From Lysobacteraceae bacterium NML93-0793 (GTDB lineage: Bacteria; Pseudomonadota; Gammaproteobacteria; Xanthomonadales; Xanthomonadaceae): DNA of 41,367 nucleotides. The stretch is taken from assembly GCA_002324875.1 (NCBI GenBank), contig NTJG01000022.1, positions 1 to 41,367 of the forward strand, read 5' to 3'. Every line of letters starts with the position of its first letter. The stretch's first letter is position 1. Shown here in pieces: positions 17,338 to 25,398 of this stretch. The translations under genes were made by a program, and so were the position numbers. The notes under the pieces were generated by a model. It did not search any database. It was not told where the DNA came from and saw only the letters and a list, made by a program, of their open reading frames with translations.

Positions 17338-19611
17338 TCAGCCGGATGCGAGCGCGCGCGCAGCGGTCACGATGTCGTCTTCGCCCGGGATCACCAGAAG
17401 CGCCGCACCGGCGAGGGGCGTGTAGGTGTCCGCGCCCACCACACGGCGCAAGGGCGTTGCTCCCAGCCCGGCTTCGACGACGGCGGTGATGATGCCCTCG
17501 CCCACCCCGGCGCTGCGCCGGCCCTCGTCGACGACGAGGATGTGCGCGCATTCGGCCGCGTGGCGCGCGATGGCCGCCTCGTTGAGCGGCAACAGCCAGC
17601 GCAGATCGACCACGCGCACCGACCAGCCCTGCTCGGCCTGGATCGTGCGCGCCGCGCGCAGGCTCATCGGCACGCCGTTGCCGAAGGTCAGGATCAGCAG
17701 GTCCGAAGCGGCATCGTCGTAGACCCGGGGCTCGCCCAGCGTCAGCGCCTGGCCCGGCGGCGGATAGGTCGTGAGCCAGGCGCCGTCGCCGGGGTACAGA
17801 TCCTTGGTCATGTACAAGGCGATCGGCTCGAGCAGCGCACACACCCGGCCGTCGACCTTGGCCAGCGCCATCAGCGTGCGCAGCATCATCGCCGCATCGT
17901 CACCGCGCGATGGACAGCCGATCACCAGGCCGGGGATGTCGCGCAATGCGGTGATCGAATTGTCGTTGTGGAAATGCCCGCCGAAACCGCGCTGGTAGCC
18001 CAGCGATGCGATCCGCACCACCATGGGGTTGCGGTACTGGCCGTTGCTGAAAAACTGCAGGCTGGCCGCCTCGCCGCGGATCTGGTCGCAGGCGTTGTGG
18101 AAGTACGCCAGATACTGGATTTCCGGCAGCGGCAGCAGGCCCATGTTCGCGTAGCCCTGGGCCATGCCGAGGATCATCGTTTCGTCGAGCAGCGTGTTGA
18201 ACACGCGGCGGCCGCCGAACGCCTTCTGCAGGCCCTTGGTGACGGTGTAGACACCGCCCTTCTGCGCGACGTCCTCGCCGAACAGCAGCGCTTCAGGATA
18301 TTTCAGCAGCACGTCGTGCAGCGCCTGGTTGAGCTGGATCGCAAGATGCCGCGGCGGCTGCCGCTCCGGCAGGCGCGCATCACCGCCGAAGGCGGCAGCG
18401 CGCACATCGGCGTCCACACAGCGCGTCGCCTCGGCCAACACGGCGTCGGGCGAGTACGGGGCCAGCGGTGCCGTGACCTCGGCGAGCGAGGTCAGCCGCG
18501 GACGCCGATCCGCGGCTTCGGCCGCAGCGAAACAACGCGCTCGCGTGGCTTCGTACAGGCTCAGGATGTCGCCGGCTGCCAGCAGGCCCGATTCCAGTGC
18601 GATCGCGGCCGAGCGCAGCAGCGGGTCGCTCGCTTCGACCGCGCACAGCTCCTCCAGCGCCCGCCATTCGATCTCGAAGTCCGTACCCGCATGCCCCATC
18701 AACCGCGTGGTGCGCAGATGCAGAAACGTCGGGCGTCGGCTGCGGCGGCAGTGTTCGACCGCGCGCTGCACGTCGCCGAAGCCTGCGGCGAGATCGAGCC
18801 CGTCGGCAGCGATGTAGTCCACGCCCGCGCGCTGGGCGAAATTGCGTGCGATCCAGCCCTCCGGCGTCTTCACCGAGATGCCGATGCCGTTGTCCTCGCA
18901 GACGAACAGCACCGGCGCCGGCAGGCCCTGGTAGGCGGCCCAGGCGGCGGCGTTGAACGCCGTCTGCGCGGTCGCGTGGTTGCTCGACGCATCGCCGAAC
19001 GAGCACACCACCAGGCTGTCGTCGGGCACGGGGAGCGGCTGGCCGATCCGCCGGGCATGCCCGATCGCCATCGCCGTGCCGAGCGCCTTGGGCAGATGCG
19101 AGGCGATCGTCGAGGTCTGCGGCAGCACCCACAACGGCTTGCTGCCCCAGACCTTGTGCCGGCCGCCACTGGCCGGGTCGTCCGCGCTGGCGGCGAACGA
19201 CAGCGCCGAATCCATGACCGGATCCATGCCCGGCAGCTTGCGGAAGCGCTCGGCCATGAAGCCGCCGCTGCGATAGTGCAGGAACGCCGGATCGGTGTGA
19301 CGCGTCGCCCGGGCGACCATCGCATTGCCCTCGTGGCCGCTGGAGCCGATGGTGTAGAAGACCTTGTTCTGCACGCGCAGCACGCGCGCCATCAGGTCGA
19401 GATGGCGGCTGATCAGCTGCGACTCGAACAGTTCGCGGAAGCCGCGCGCGTCGAGTGCGCTGCCCATGAGGATCGGCGCGTCGTCGGGCGGCGCCGCGCC
19501 GATCGGGCCGCCCCATTCGCGGACGAACTGCTGGAAATTCGCGTCGCAGATCTCGGCGCGGTTGAGGCCCTTCATGCGGGCGGGAATCGGATCGGGAACG
19601 ACTGCGAACAT
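17338..19611 (-). CDS. Fused alpha-beta thiamine-dependent 2-oxoacid dehydrogenase E1
   Basis: 757 residues. The N-terminal about 400 residues are an E1 alpha domain with the thiamine diphosphate motif starting at Gly206-Asp207 (FGDASSNHATAQ) and ending in EDNGIGI (Asn241). The rest, from about 420, is an E1 beta (transketolase-like) domain: FGEDVAQKGGVYTVTKGLQ, LDETMILGMAQGYANMG and IQYLAYFHNACDQIRGEAA. Such enzymes decarboxylate a branched-chain or other 2-oxo acid and pass the acyl group to a lipoyl E2. No E2, E3 or lipoyl domain is nearby, so partner and substrate are open. ATG 19611 has AAGGTG 8 nt upstream and follows the GST stop by 10 nt. It is the last gene of the gcdH operon, which suggests 2-oxoadipate or another dicarboxylate as a candidate substrate; this is inference. 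Confidence 0.85.
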   Translation of the reverse strand: MFAVVPDPIPARMKGLNRAEICDANFQQFVREWGGPIGAAPPDDAPILMGSALDARGFRELFESQLISRHLDLMARVLRVQNKVFYTIGSSGHEGNAMVARATRHTDPAFLHYRSGGFMAERFRKLPGMDPVMDSALSFAASADDPASGGRHKVWGSKPLWVLPQTSTIASHLPKALGTAMAIGHARRIGQPLPVPDDSLVVCSFGDASSNHATAQTAFNAAAWAAYQGLPAPVLFVCEDNGIGISVKTPEGWIARNFAQRAGVDYIAADGLDLAAGFGDVQRAVEHCRRSRRPTFLHLRTTRLMGHAGTDFEIEWRALEELCAVEASDPLLRSAAIALESGLLAAGDILSLYEATRARCFAAAEAADRRPRLTSLAEVTAPLAPYSPDAVLAEATRCVDADVRAAAFGGDARLPERQPPRHLAIQLNQALHDVLLKYPEALLFGEDVAQKGGVYTVTKGLQKAFGGRRVFNTLLDETMILGMAQGYANMGLLPLPEIQYLAYFHNACDQIRGEAASLQFFSNGQYRNPMVVRIASLGYQRGFGGHFHNDNSITALRDIPGLVIGCPSRGDDAAMMLRTLMALAKVDGRVCALLEPIALYMTKDLYPGDGAWLTTYPPPGQALTLGEPRVYDDAASDLLILTFGNGVPMSLRAARTIQAEQGWSVRVVDLRWLLPLNEAAIARHAAECAHILVVDEGRRSAGVGEGIITAVVEAGLGATPLRRVVGADTYTPLAGAALLVIPGEDDIVTAARALASG

Positions 19612-19621
19612 CGCGTCACCT

Positions 19622-20266
19622 TCAGTCCGTGGCCGCGAGCCTCGCGGCGTGCACCGGCGCGGGCGCCGGCATGTCGATGAACCCCGGCGTGCCGCGCACC
19701 CGCGCGAGCCAGTCGCGGAGCGCGGGATACGGCGCCAGATCGAAGCCGCCGTCGGGCGCGACGGCGGTGTAGGCGAACAGTGCGATATCGGCCACGCCGT
19801 AGGCCTCGCCGGAGAACCACGACGCGCCCGCAGCGAGATGGCCTTCCATGACCCCCAGCGCCCGATGGCCCCGGGCCTGCAGCGCCGGCAACTCCGCGCG
19901 ACGGGGCGAATCGAGCTCGGTCCAGCCGCGGATGAAGCGCGCGACGGCGATCGCCGGTTCGTGGCTGTACTGCTCGAAGAACATCCAGCGCAGCGCCTGC
20001 GCCCGCTGCCACGGATCATCCGGCAGCAGCGGCGTATCCGCGGCGAGGAAGCACAGGATCGCGTTCGACTCGACCAGCACGCGGCCGTCCTCGAGTTCCA
20101 GCATCGGCACCTGGCCGTTCGGATTCTTCGCGAGGTAGTCCGGCGTACGCGTCGCGCCGCGGCTGCTGTCGGTTTCGATCCACGTGTATGCACGCCCCAA
20201 CTGCTCGAGCAGCATCCGCACCTTGTGGCAATTTCCGGACGGCGAATAACCGTAGACGACGGTCAT
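19622..20266 (-). CDS. Glutathione S-transferase family protein
   Basis: 214 residues. A thioredoxin-like N-terminal domain (YGYSPSGNCHKVRMLLEQLG, with the glutathione-site NPNGQVPMLELEDGRVLVES about 48-67) and an all-helical C-terminal domain from about 85 (FFEQYSHEPAIAVARF) with the typical GVADIALFAYT hairpin. The N-terminal SGNCHK stretch resembles Ser/Cys-type active sites rather than the Tyr type. ATG 20266 overlaps the stop of the acetyltransferase gene (ATGA) and the next gene starts 10 nt after its stop, so it is firmly in the gcdH operon. Substrate unknown. Confidence 0.88.
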   Translation of the reverse strand: MTVVYGYSPSGNCHKVRMLLEQLGRAYTWIETDSSRGATRTPDYLAKNPNGQVPMLELEDGRVLVESNAILCFLAADTPLLPDDPWQRAQALRWMFFEQYSHEPAIAVARFIRGWTELDSPRRAELPALQARGHRALGVMEGHLAAGASWFSGEAYGVADIALFAYTAVAPDGGFDLAPYPALRDWLARVRGTPGFIDMPAPAPVHAARLAATD

Positions 20267-20835
20267 CCCCGCACCGCCCTGCCCGCCTGCCACTGCGTGC
20301 GCGTCTGGCCCCAGAGCTCGACCGCCACCTCATGCGACGGCGGTGGCAGGCGCACCGGACCGCGCAGGGACGCACCCAGGCGCCGCGCCGTCTTCTGCGA
20401 GGCCGGATTCTCCGGCGCGATGCAATGGACGATCTCCTCCCAGCCGAGCGCGTCGAACGCCCAGTCGATCGACGCAAGCGCGGCCTCGACCGCGTAGCCC
20501 CGCTCCCAGGCGTCGGGATGGACGACGTCGCCGATCCCGTTCCCGGGCGAGCCCTCGGGGCGCCAGGGACCGGCCTGGCCGACCCAGCGCCCACTCGCAG
20601 TCTCGACGACCGAAAACAACGCGAAGCCCTGGAGCGCCCACGCGCCCGGCATCTGCAGGAAGCGTCGCCATGCACCCGCGCGCGGCAGATGGCCGCCGAT
20701 GTACTGCGCAGCCGCAGGATCGCCGATCAGCTCGGCATACCGCTCGAAATCCTCGATCCGAGGCACGCGCAGCGTGAGGCGTGCAGTCTGCAGAACGGGC
20801 GTCTTCGATCCACAGGCCTCGCAGCCGCTGATCAC
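20263..20835 (-). CDS. GNAT family N-acetyltransferase (RimJ/RimL type)
   Basis: 190 residues from GTG 20835, which overlaps the cupin stop as GTGA. The RimJ/RimL-like pattern is visible: TARLTLRVPRIEDFERYAEL at the start, VVETASGRWVGQAGPW, the long DVVHPDAWERGYAVEAALAS helix region that forms the acetyl-CoA pyrophosphate site, and APENPASQKTARRLG near the C-terminus. A small Cys pair (CEAC) precedes the domain. The acceptor is unknown; relatives acetylate protein N-termini or small amines. Confidence 0.85.
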   Translation of the reverse strand: MISGCEACGSKTPVLQTARLTLRVPRIEDFERYAELIGDPAAAQYIGGHLPRAGAWRRFLQMPGAWALQGFALFSVVETASGRWVGQAGPWRPEGSPGNGIGDVVHPDAWERGYAVEAALASIDWAFDALGWEEIVHCIAPENPASQKTARRLGASLRGPVRLPPPSHEVAVELWGQTRTQWQAGRAVRG

Positions 20836-21143
20836 TCGCTGCCGGCCTTTTCGATGACCAGGATGCGCGCTTCGCCGAGCGGGTGAGCGACGTGCGCATC
20901 GCCGGCAGCCGCATGGAACAGATCGCCCGCACCGAGGACCACCGCGTGCTCGACGCCCGCCTCCCGGTAACGCATCTCGACGCGCCCCTCGAGCACCACG
21001 AACACCTCCTCACCATCGTTGACGTGCCAGCGGTAGGGCTGGTCGGTCCAGTGCAGACGTACGCTCGCGCCTTCGATAGCAGCGATGTCGAGCGCGGCCC
21101 AGGCCCGATCCGCAGTGAATTCGCTCGAACGCACAGTCCGCAT
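20832..21143 (-). CDS. Small single-domain cupin protein
   Basis: 103 residues forming one cupin barrel. Motif 1 is about 36-58 (YRWHVNDGEEVFVVLEGRVE), where the usual first two histidines are reduced to WHVND plus the Glu; motif 2 is GAGDLFHAAAGDAHVAHP. With the conserved His/Glu set it could bind a metal, but the number of ligands is uncertain. ATG 21143 has GAGGA about 8 nt upstream, and the gene begins 10 nt after the gcdH stop. Function unknown; small cupins often act as isomerases, dioxygenases or binding proteins. Confidence 0.8.
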   Translation of the reverse strand: MRTVRSSEFTADRAWAALDIAAIEGASVRLHWTDQPYRWHVNDGEEVFVVLEGRVEMRYREAGVEHAVVLGAGDLFHAAAGDAHVAHPLGEARILVIEKAGSE

Positions 21144-21153
21144 GTTCGTGTCC

Positions 21154-22317
21154 TCAGAACGCGTTGACGCCGGTCAGCTCACGCCCGACCACGAGCTGGT
21201 GCACGGTCTCCGTGCCCTCGTAGGTGATCACCGATTCGAGATTGAGTGCATGGCGGATCGGGCTGTGTTCGGTGGTGATGCCGGCGCCGCCGAGCAGATC
21301 ACGCGCCTCGCGTGCGATGTCGATGGCCATGCGGCAGTTGTTCCACTTCGCCAGCGATACCTGCGTCGGCTGCATGCTGCCCGCGTCCTTCAGGCGACCG
21401 AGCTGCAGCGACAGCAACTGCGCCGTGGTAATGCGGCGCGCCCAGTCGGCCATCTTGATCTGCGCACTCTGGGTGGCCGCGACCGGGCGCTCGAACAGGA
21501 TGCGTTCCTTGGAATAGTTCAGTGCTTCGTCGAGACAGGCGACTGCCGCACCGATCGGCCCCCAGGTGATGCCGTAACGCGCCTGCGTCAGACAGCCCAG
21601 CGGCCCTTTCAGGCCCTTGACGTTCGGCAGCCGGTTGGCCTCCGGCACGCGCACCCCATCGAAGTACAACGCGCTGGTCACCGATGCGCGCAGGCTCATC
21701 TTGTGCTTGATCGCCTGCGCGGTGAACCCCGCGAAGGCTTTTTCCACGAGGAAGCCCTGAATGCCCTCGTCGGTCTGCGCCCAGACGATCGCCACGTGGG
21801 CCAGATTGCCATTGGTGATCCACATCTTGGACCCGTTGAGCACCCAGTCGTCGCCGTCGCGCTTCGCATGGGTCTTCATGTTTGCCGGATCCGAGCCGCC
21901 GTGCGCCTCGGTCAGGCCGAAGCAGCCGATGACCTCGCCTCTGGCCATGTCCGGCAGCCAGCGCCGGCGCTGCTCCTCGCTGCCGTAGGCGAAGATCGGG
22001 TACATGCACAGCGAGGACTGCACGCTGGCGAAGCTGCGCAAGCCGGAATCGCCGCGCTCCAGTTCCTGACAGATCAATCCGTAGCTGACCGAGTTGAGCC
22101 CGGCGCAGCCGTACTCCTCCGGCAATGTCGCGCCGAGCAGGCCGAGGCCGGCCATCTCGGGGACCAGTTCGTCCGGGAACCGGGCCTGGTCGAAACAGTC
22201 GCCGATGATCGGCAGCACCCGCTCGTCGGTGAACCGCGCCACCGCATCCTGCACCGCGCATTCCTCGTCGCTGAGCAGCGAACGCACGTCGTAGAGGTCG
22301 TAGGGATGCAGGGCCAT
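21154..22317 (-). CDS. gcdH: Glutaryl-CoA dehydrogenase
   Basis: 387 residues. It oxidatively decarboxylates glutaryl-CoA to crotonyl-CoA with FAD in the breakdown of lysine, hydroxylysine and tryptophan. Acyl-CoA dehydrogenase motifs are intact: CFGLTEAHGGSDPANM, GSKMWITNG, and the C-terminal TYEGTETVHQLVVGRELTG whose Glu367 is in the position of the catalytic base. The LRSFASVQSSL region is typical of the glutaryl type. ATG 22317 is preceded by AGGA and, farther up, by a TAGAAT box. It is the first gene of a five-gene minus-strand operon ending in the fused E1. Confidence 0.93.
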   Translation of the reverse strand: MALHPYDLYDVRSLLSDEECAVQDAVARFTDERVLPIIGDCFDQARFPDELVPEMAGLGLLGATLPEEYGCAGLNSVSYGLICQELERGDSGLRSFASVQSSLCMYPIFAYGSEEQRRRWLPDMARGEVIGCFGLTEAHGGSDPANMKTHAKRDGDDWVLNGSKMWITNGNLAHVAIVWAQTDEGIQGFLVEKAFAGFTAQAIKHKMSLRASVTSALYFDGVRVPEANRLPNVKGLKGPLGCLTQARYGITWGPIGAAVACLDEALNYSKERILFERPVAATQSAQIKMADWARRITTAQLLSLQLGRLKDAGSMQPTQVSLAKWNNCRMAIDIAREARDLLGGAGITTEHSPIRHALNLESVITYEGTETVHQLVVGRELTGVNAF

Positions 22318-22344
22318 GCGCGTCGATCCTGTGGAGTCCGGCTC

Positions 22345-22350
22345 ATTCTA
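22345..22350 (-). promoter_or_regulatory. Possible -10 element upstream of gcdH
   Basis: TAGAAT in the context GCTAGAATG on the minus strand, 27 nt before the gcdH ATG. It is one mismatch from TATAAT. No clear -35 element stands 16-18 nt upstream. It lies between the gcdH start and the terminator of the glycine-zipper gene, the expected place for the operon promoter. Confidence 0.35.
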
Positions 22351-22384
22351 GCGATCACCGCCGCCGCGACGTGGAGCACTGCAA

Positions 22385-22414
22385 CAAAAGACGGGCCGGC
22401 GAAAGCCGGCCCGT
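22385..22414 (-). terminator. Rho-independent terminator of the glycine-zipper gene
   Basis: A perfect 10-bp stem ACGGGCCGGC/GCCGGCCCGT (22391-22400 and 22405-22414) with a GAAA loop (TTTC on the minus strand), followed on the minus strand by CTTTTGTTGC. It lies 29 nt after the stop of the upstream minus-strand gene and separates it from the gcdH operon. Confidence 0.85.
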
Positions 22415-22442
22415 CCAGGGATCACAACGTGCGGACGCGCAA

Positions 22443-23240
22443 TCAGCCGCGATCGGGTGTGTCGTCGATCGCTGCGGTCATGATCCGGCCGTTGACCACG
22501 GGCAGGCGCTCGCCCGGGTCGTCCTGCATCCGGATCGTGCGCTCGGTGCCGTCGTAGCGATAGGTCACGTCGTAGCCGATGGTGCGCTGTTCGTCGCCCA
22601 GCAGGATGCGATTGCCCGGCTTGCTGTCGGTGCGCATCGAACCCGTGGTGCCGTCCGGGTTGCGATAGGTGACGTTGTAGGCCACGACGCGCGAGGACTG
22701 CGACGAATCCTGGACCGTGCGGCACTGGCGGTCGACCCGCTCGACCACCCGTCCACCGACATGGTTGCGATCGATGCGGTTGCCGACGTAGCCACCCGTC
22801 GCGGCGCCGGCGACCGTGGCGACCTTGCGGCCGTTGCCGCCGCCGATCTGGTTACCCACGAGACCACCGATCAGCGCACCGGCCACGGTGCCGCCCACGT
22901 TACCGTCGCGCTCGGGCAGACGCTCCTGCACCACCACGTCTTCGCAGACTTCCCGCGGCGAGGTGCTGGTCATCGTCTCGCGCACCGGCTCGGTGCCGAG
23001 AACCGTCGCGTAGATCTGGCCCGACTCGGTGACCGGCTGTACGGCGAGCACGTCTGCATACTCGAGCGCATCAGCGGGCGCGTCGATCGGCTCGCCGGTG
23101 ACCGCATCCACCGCGAGCGCGGCGTCCTGCGCGGCCAGGTCCGAGCGCGGCGCCGCATCGCGGCTGTTGTGATAGGCGCCGACGGCGACGCCGCCCACGA
23201 GCAGCGACGCCAGTGCGATCGCGAGGGTATTGCCTTTCAT
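22443..23240 (-). CDS. Glycine-zipper 2TM-domain envelope protein
   Basis: 265 residues. A single N-terminal hydrophobic anchor or signal (about 5-25, TLAIALASLLVGGVAVGAY) is followed by a polar region, then a glycine-zipper block (about 137-165, GGTVAGALIGGLVGNQIGGG and GAATGGYVGNRID) like SlyB/Rick-17kDa proteins, and a C-terminal part with repeated YNVTYRNPDG / YDVTYRYDG strands. ATG 23240 has AAGGAGA at ideal spacing; an upstream in-frame ATG has none. No lipobox cysteine is seen. It is expected in the periplasm or envelope; function of the group is unclear, often linked to envelope integrity. Confidence 0.8.
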   Translation of the reverse strand: MKGNTLAIALASLLVGGVAVGAYHNSRDAAPRSDLAAQDAALAVDAVTGEPIDAPADALEYADVLAVQPVTESGQIYATVLGTEPVRETMTSTSPREVCEDVVVQERLPERDGNVGGTVAGALIGGLVGNQIGGGNGRKVATVAGAATGGYVGNRIDRNHVGGRVVERVDRQCRTVQDSSQSSRVVAYNVTYRNPDGTTGSMRTDSKPGNRILLGDEQRTIGYDVTYRYDGTERTIRMQDDPGERLPVVNGRIMTAAIDDTPDRG

Positions 23241-23422
23241 GGGATCTCCTTCGGCCGCAGCGGCCAGTCGTGCTGTCGATGCCGATTCCAGCACCCATAA
23301 GCTGAATAGACGCCGCCGGACACCCCGAAAGACTGACGCGTTGTTAAACAATGCGACGCTGGGCGTCCATTCGGGGGTGGCGTGCTAGCGTGTCGCATCG
23401 CCAAACGATCGAGGAATTTCCG

Positions 23423-23662
23423 ATGCGCAGTGTCTTGTCCGCGCCACTGATCGCCTGGCTGTCGCGGCTGAGCTATCCGCGCCTGTTCGTCGTCATCGCC
23501 ACGCTGTTCGGCATCAATTTGCTGATCCCGGATCCGATCATTCTGGTCGACGAGGTTCTGCTGGGTCTCGCTACCGTCATGCTGGCCAAACGCAAGCGCG
23601 CGCCGAAGCCGGGCAACGCGACCGGGCGCGCGCCGATCGACGGTGACGCCCGACGCTCCTGA
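23423..23662 (+). CDS. Small DUF6116-like membrane protein
   Basis: 79 residues. A central hydrophobic region (about 22-58) holds SYPRLFVVIATLFGINLLIPDPI and VDEVLLGLATVMLAK, followed by a basic tail. I recall this LxxPDPIxxVDExLLGL pattern as DUF6116, common in xanthomonads; this is from memory. ATG 23423 has GAGGAA 8 nt upstream; an upstream in-frame ATG is less likely. tatD begins 8 nt after its stop, so the two are probably co-transcribed. Confidence 0.65.
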   Translation: MRSVLSAPLIAWLSRLSYPRLFVVIATLFGINLLIPDPIILVDEVLLGLATVMLAKRKRAPKPGNATGRAPIDGDARRS

Positions 23663-23670
23663 TCCCGCAG

Positions 23671-24462
23671 ATGGACACCGCCGGGCCCGTCCTGCAACTG
23701 GTCGACAGCCATTGCCACCTCGATTTCGCGCAATTCGATCCGGATCGCGACGCGGTGCTGGCGCGTGCACGGGCTGCGGGCGTCCTCGCCCACGTCGTAC
23801 CGGCCACCCATCGCGCCGGCTGGTCGAAGCTGGCCGGACTCTGCGCCGCGCATTCCGATCTGCATCCTGCCCTCGGCCTGCACCCGATGTTTCTGGCCGA
23901 ACATGCGCCGGAAGACCTGGAGCGCCTGGACGACTGCATCCGCTCGCAACGCCCGGTGGCCATCGGCGAGTGTGGTCTGGACCTGTTCGTCGACGGCCTG
24001 GACCCGGCGATGCAGACCCGGTACTTCGAAGGCCAGCTGCGGCTTGCGCGCCTCCACGATCTGCCCGTCATCATCCACGCGCGCCGCGCCGTCGATCAGG
24101 TGATCAGCGCGGTGCGGCGTTTCGACGGCATCCGCGGGGTGGTGCACAGTTTCAGCGGCAGTCCGCAGCAGGCACGCCAGTTGTGGGATCTCGGCCTGCA
24201 TATCGGCATCGGTGGACCGGTCACCTACGACCGGGCGCAGCGGCTGCGACGCCTCGTCGCCGAACTGCCGATCGGGCAGTTGCTGCTAGAAACCGATGCC
24301 CCCGACCAGCCGGGCAGCGCGCATCGGGGCGCGCGCAATGAACCCGCCTACCTGACGGACATCTGCGCCGTGATCGCCGAGCTGCGGAGCGAAGATCCCA
24401 TCGCGCTGGCCGCGCAGACGACGCGCAACGCGTCCCGCCTGTTTGGTCTAACACTGGACTGA
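23671..24462 (+). CDS. tatD: TatD-family metal-dependent hydrolase/nuclease
   Basis: 263 residues. TIM-barrel metal-dependent DNase/hydrolase. Metal ligands are visible in order: DSHCHLDF near the N-terminus, GECGLD, VIIHARRA, VVHSFSG and LLETDAPDQPG. The length is normal. TatD-type enzymes have 3'-5' exonuclease or deoxyribonuclease activity; the exact subgroup (TatD, YcfH, YjjV) is not fixed by sequence here. It converges with tcdA across a 34-nt gap that holds a hairpin. Confidence 0.9.
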   Translation: MDTAGPVLQLVDSHCHLDFAQFDPDRDAVLARARAAGVLAHVVPATHRAGWSKLAGLCAAHSDLHPALGLHPMFLAEHAPEDLERLDDCIRSQRPVAIGECGLDLFVDGLDPAMQTRYFEGQLRLARLHDLPVIIHARRAVDQVISAVRRFDGIRGVVHSFSGSPQQARQLWDLGLHIGIGGPVTYDRAQRLRRLVAELPIGQLLLETDAPDQPGSAHRGARNEPAYLTDICAVIAELRSEDPIALAAQTTRNASRLFGLTLD

Positions 24463-24467
24463 CATCG

Positions 24468-24486
24468 GCGCGTCCTGCAGACGCGC
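24468..24486. other. Hairpin between convergent tatD and tcdA
   Basis: GCGCGTC and GACGCGC form a 7-bp stem with the loop CTGCA, six bases after the tatD stop. There is no T tract on either strand. It may mark the shared 3' end of both transcripts. Confidence 0.4.
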
Positions 24487-24496
24487 TGTGCGGGCA

Positions 24497-25297
24497 TCAC
24501 GCCTCGACGCGCGCGGGTTTGAGCAGAATCTCGATCGCCTTGCCGACGGCCGCGAATGCGAACGCGCCGGTGATGTGGGTCGCGGCCCCGAGCCCGCTGC
24601 CGCAGTCCAGATTCAAAGCGGCATCCGGCCCGAGCTGCGGCCGCAGGCCGCACACGGTGCCGTCGGCCTGCGGGTAACGCACGTTCTCGAGTGAATAGAT
24701 CGCCGGAACGCCAAAGTAGCGCTTCGCGCTCTTGGGAAAATTGAACTCCGCGCGCAGCTTCTTGCGGATCAGCGCGAGCATCGCATCGTGCTCGGTGCGC
24801 GACAGATCGCGGACGCGCACCAGGGTGGGATCGATACGGCCGCCGGCCGCGCCGACCGTGATCACCGGGCGCTTGCGACGGCGGCACCAGGCGATCAGCT
24901 CGACCTTGCTCCGGAAGCTGTCGCAGGCATCCACCACCAGGTCGTAGCCGCGATCGAGCATGGCGTCGAGGTTCGCGGGCGTCACGAATGCTTCGAGTGC
25001 GTGCACCGTCATCGAGGGATTGATCGCCCGGCAGCGCTCGGCCATTGCCACCGCCTTGCTGCGGCCGTACTGGCCCTCGATCGCCGGCAGCTGGCGGTTG
25101 GTGTTCGAGACGCAGATATCGTCGGCATCGATCAGGGTGAGCGAGCCGACGCCGGTCCGGGCCAGCGCTTCAGCCACCCACGACCCGACGCCGCCCAGGC
25201 CGACAATCGCCACATGACAGCCGAGCAGCCGGGTGACGGCGCCCTGCCCGTAGAGCCGTTCGATTCCGGAAAAGCGTGCGCGTGCGTCTTCGTCCAT
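24497..25297 (-). CDS. tcdA: tRNA threonylcarbamoyladenosine dehydratase
   Basis: 266 residues. TcdA (CsdL/YgdL) is an E1-like ATP-dependent enzyme that cyclises t6A37 of ANN-decoding tRNAs to ct6A. The nucleotide-binding VAIVGLGGVGSWVAEALAR (about 29-47), the DADDICVSNTNRQ segment and VVDACDSFRSK are diagnostic of the ThiF/MoeB-like fold, and YFGVPAIYSLENVRYPQ is typical of TcdA. ATG 25297 lacks a ribosome site; TAGAAT ends 6 nt upstream, so the mRNA may be leaderless. It diverges from the cytochrome c'-like gene. Confidence 0.93.
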   Translation of the reverse strand: MDEDARARFSGIERLYGQGAVTRLLGCHVAIVGLGGVGSWVAEALARTGVGSLTLIDADDICVSNTNRQLPAIEGQYGRSKAVAMAERCRAINPSMTVHALEAFVTPANLDAMLDRGYDLVVDACDSFRSKVELIAWCRRRKRPVITVGAAGGRIDPTLVRVRDLSRTEHDAMLALIRKKLRAEFNFPKSAKRYFGVPAIYSLENVRYPQADGTVCGLRPQLGPDAALNLDCGSGLGAATHITGAFAFAAVGKAIEILLKPARVEA

Positions 25298-25303
25298 GGG
25301 TGA

Positions 25304-25309
25304 ATTCTA
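25304..25309 (-). promoter_or_regulatory. Possible leaderless-type -10 box of tcdA
   Basis: TAGAAT on the minus strand with only six bases (TCACCC) before the tcdA ATG. At this distance transcription would start at the ATG itself, which fits the lack of a Shine-Dalgarno sequence. Confidence 0.4.
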
Positions 25310-25398
25310 GCGGGCGCGCCCGCCCCCCATGCTAAGGTCGCGCGCCACGATGACCGAACCCACCCATCCGCCCGCCTTCCGCAGCGTCACGCTATGCC

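Noticed and set aside
17542..19680. A 712-codon open frame antisense to the fused E1 gene
   Set aside because: Shadow of the E1 gene; low-complexity translation, no recognisable family.
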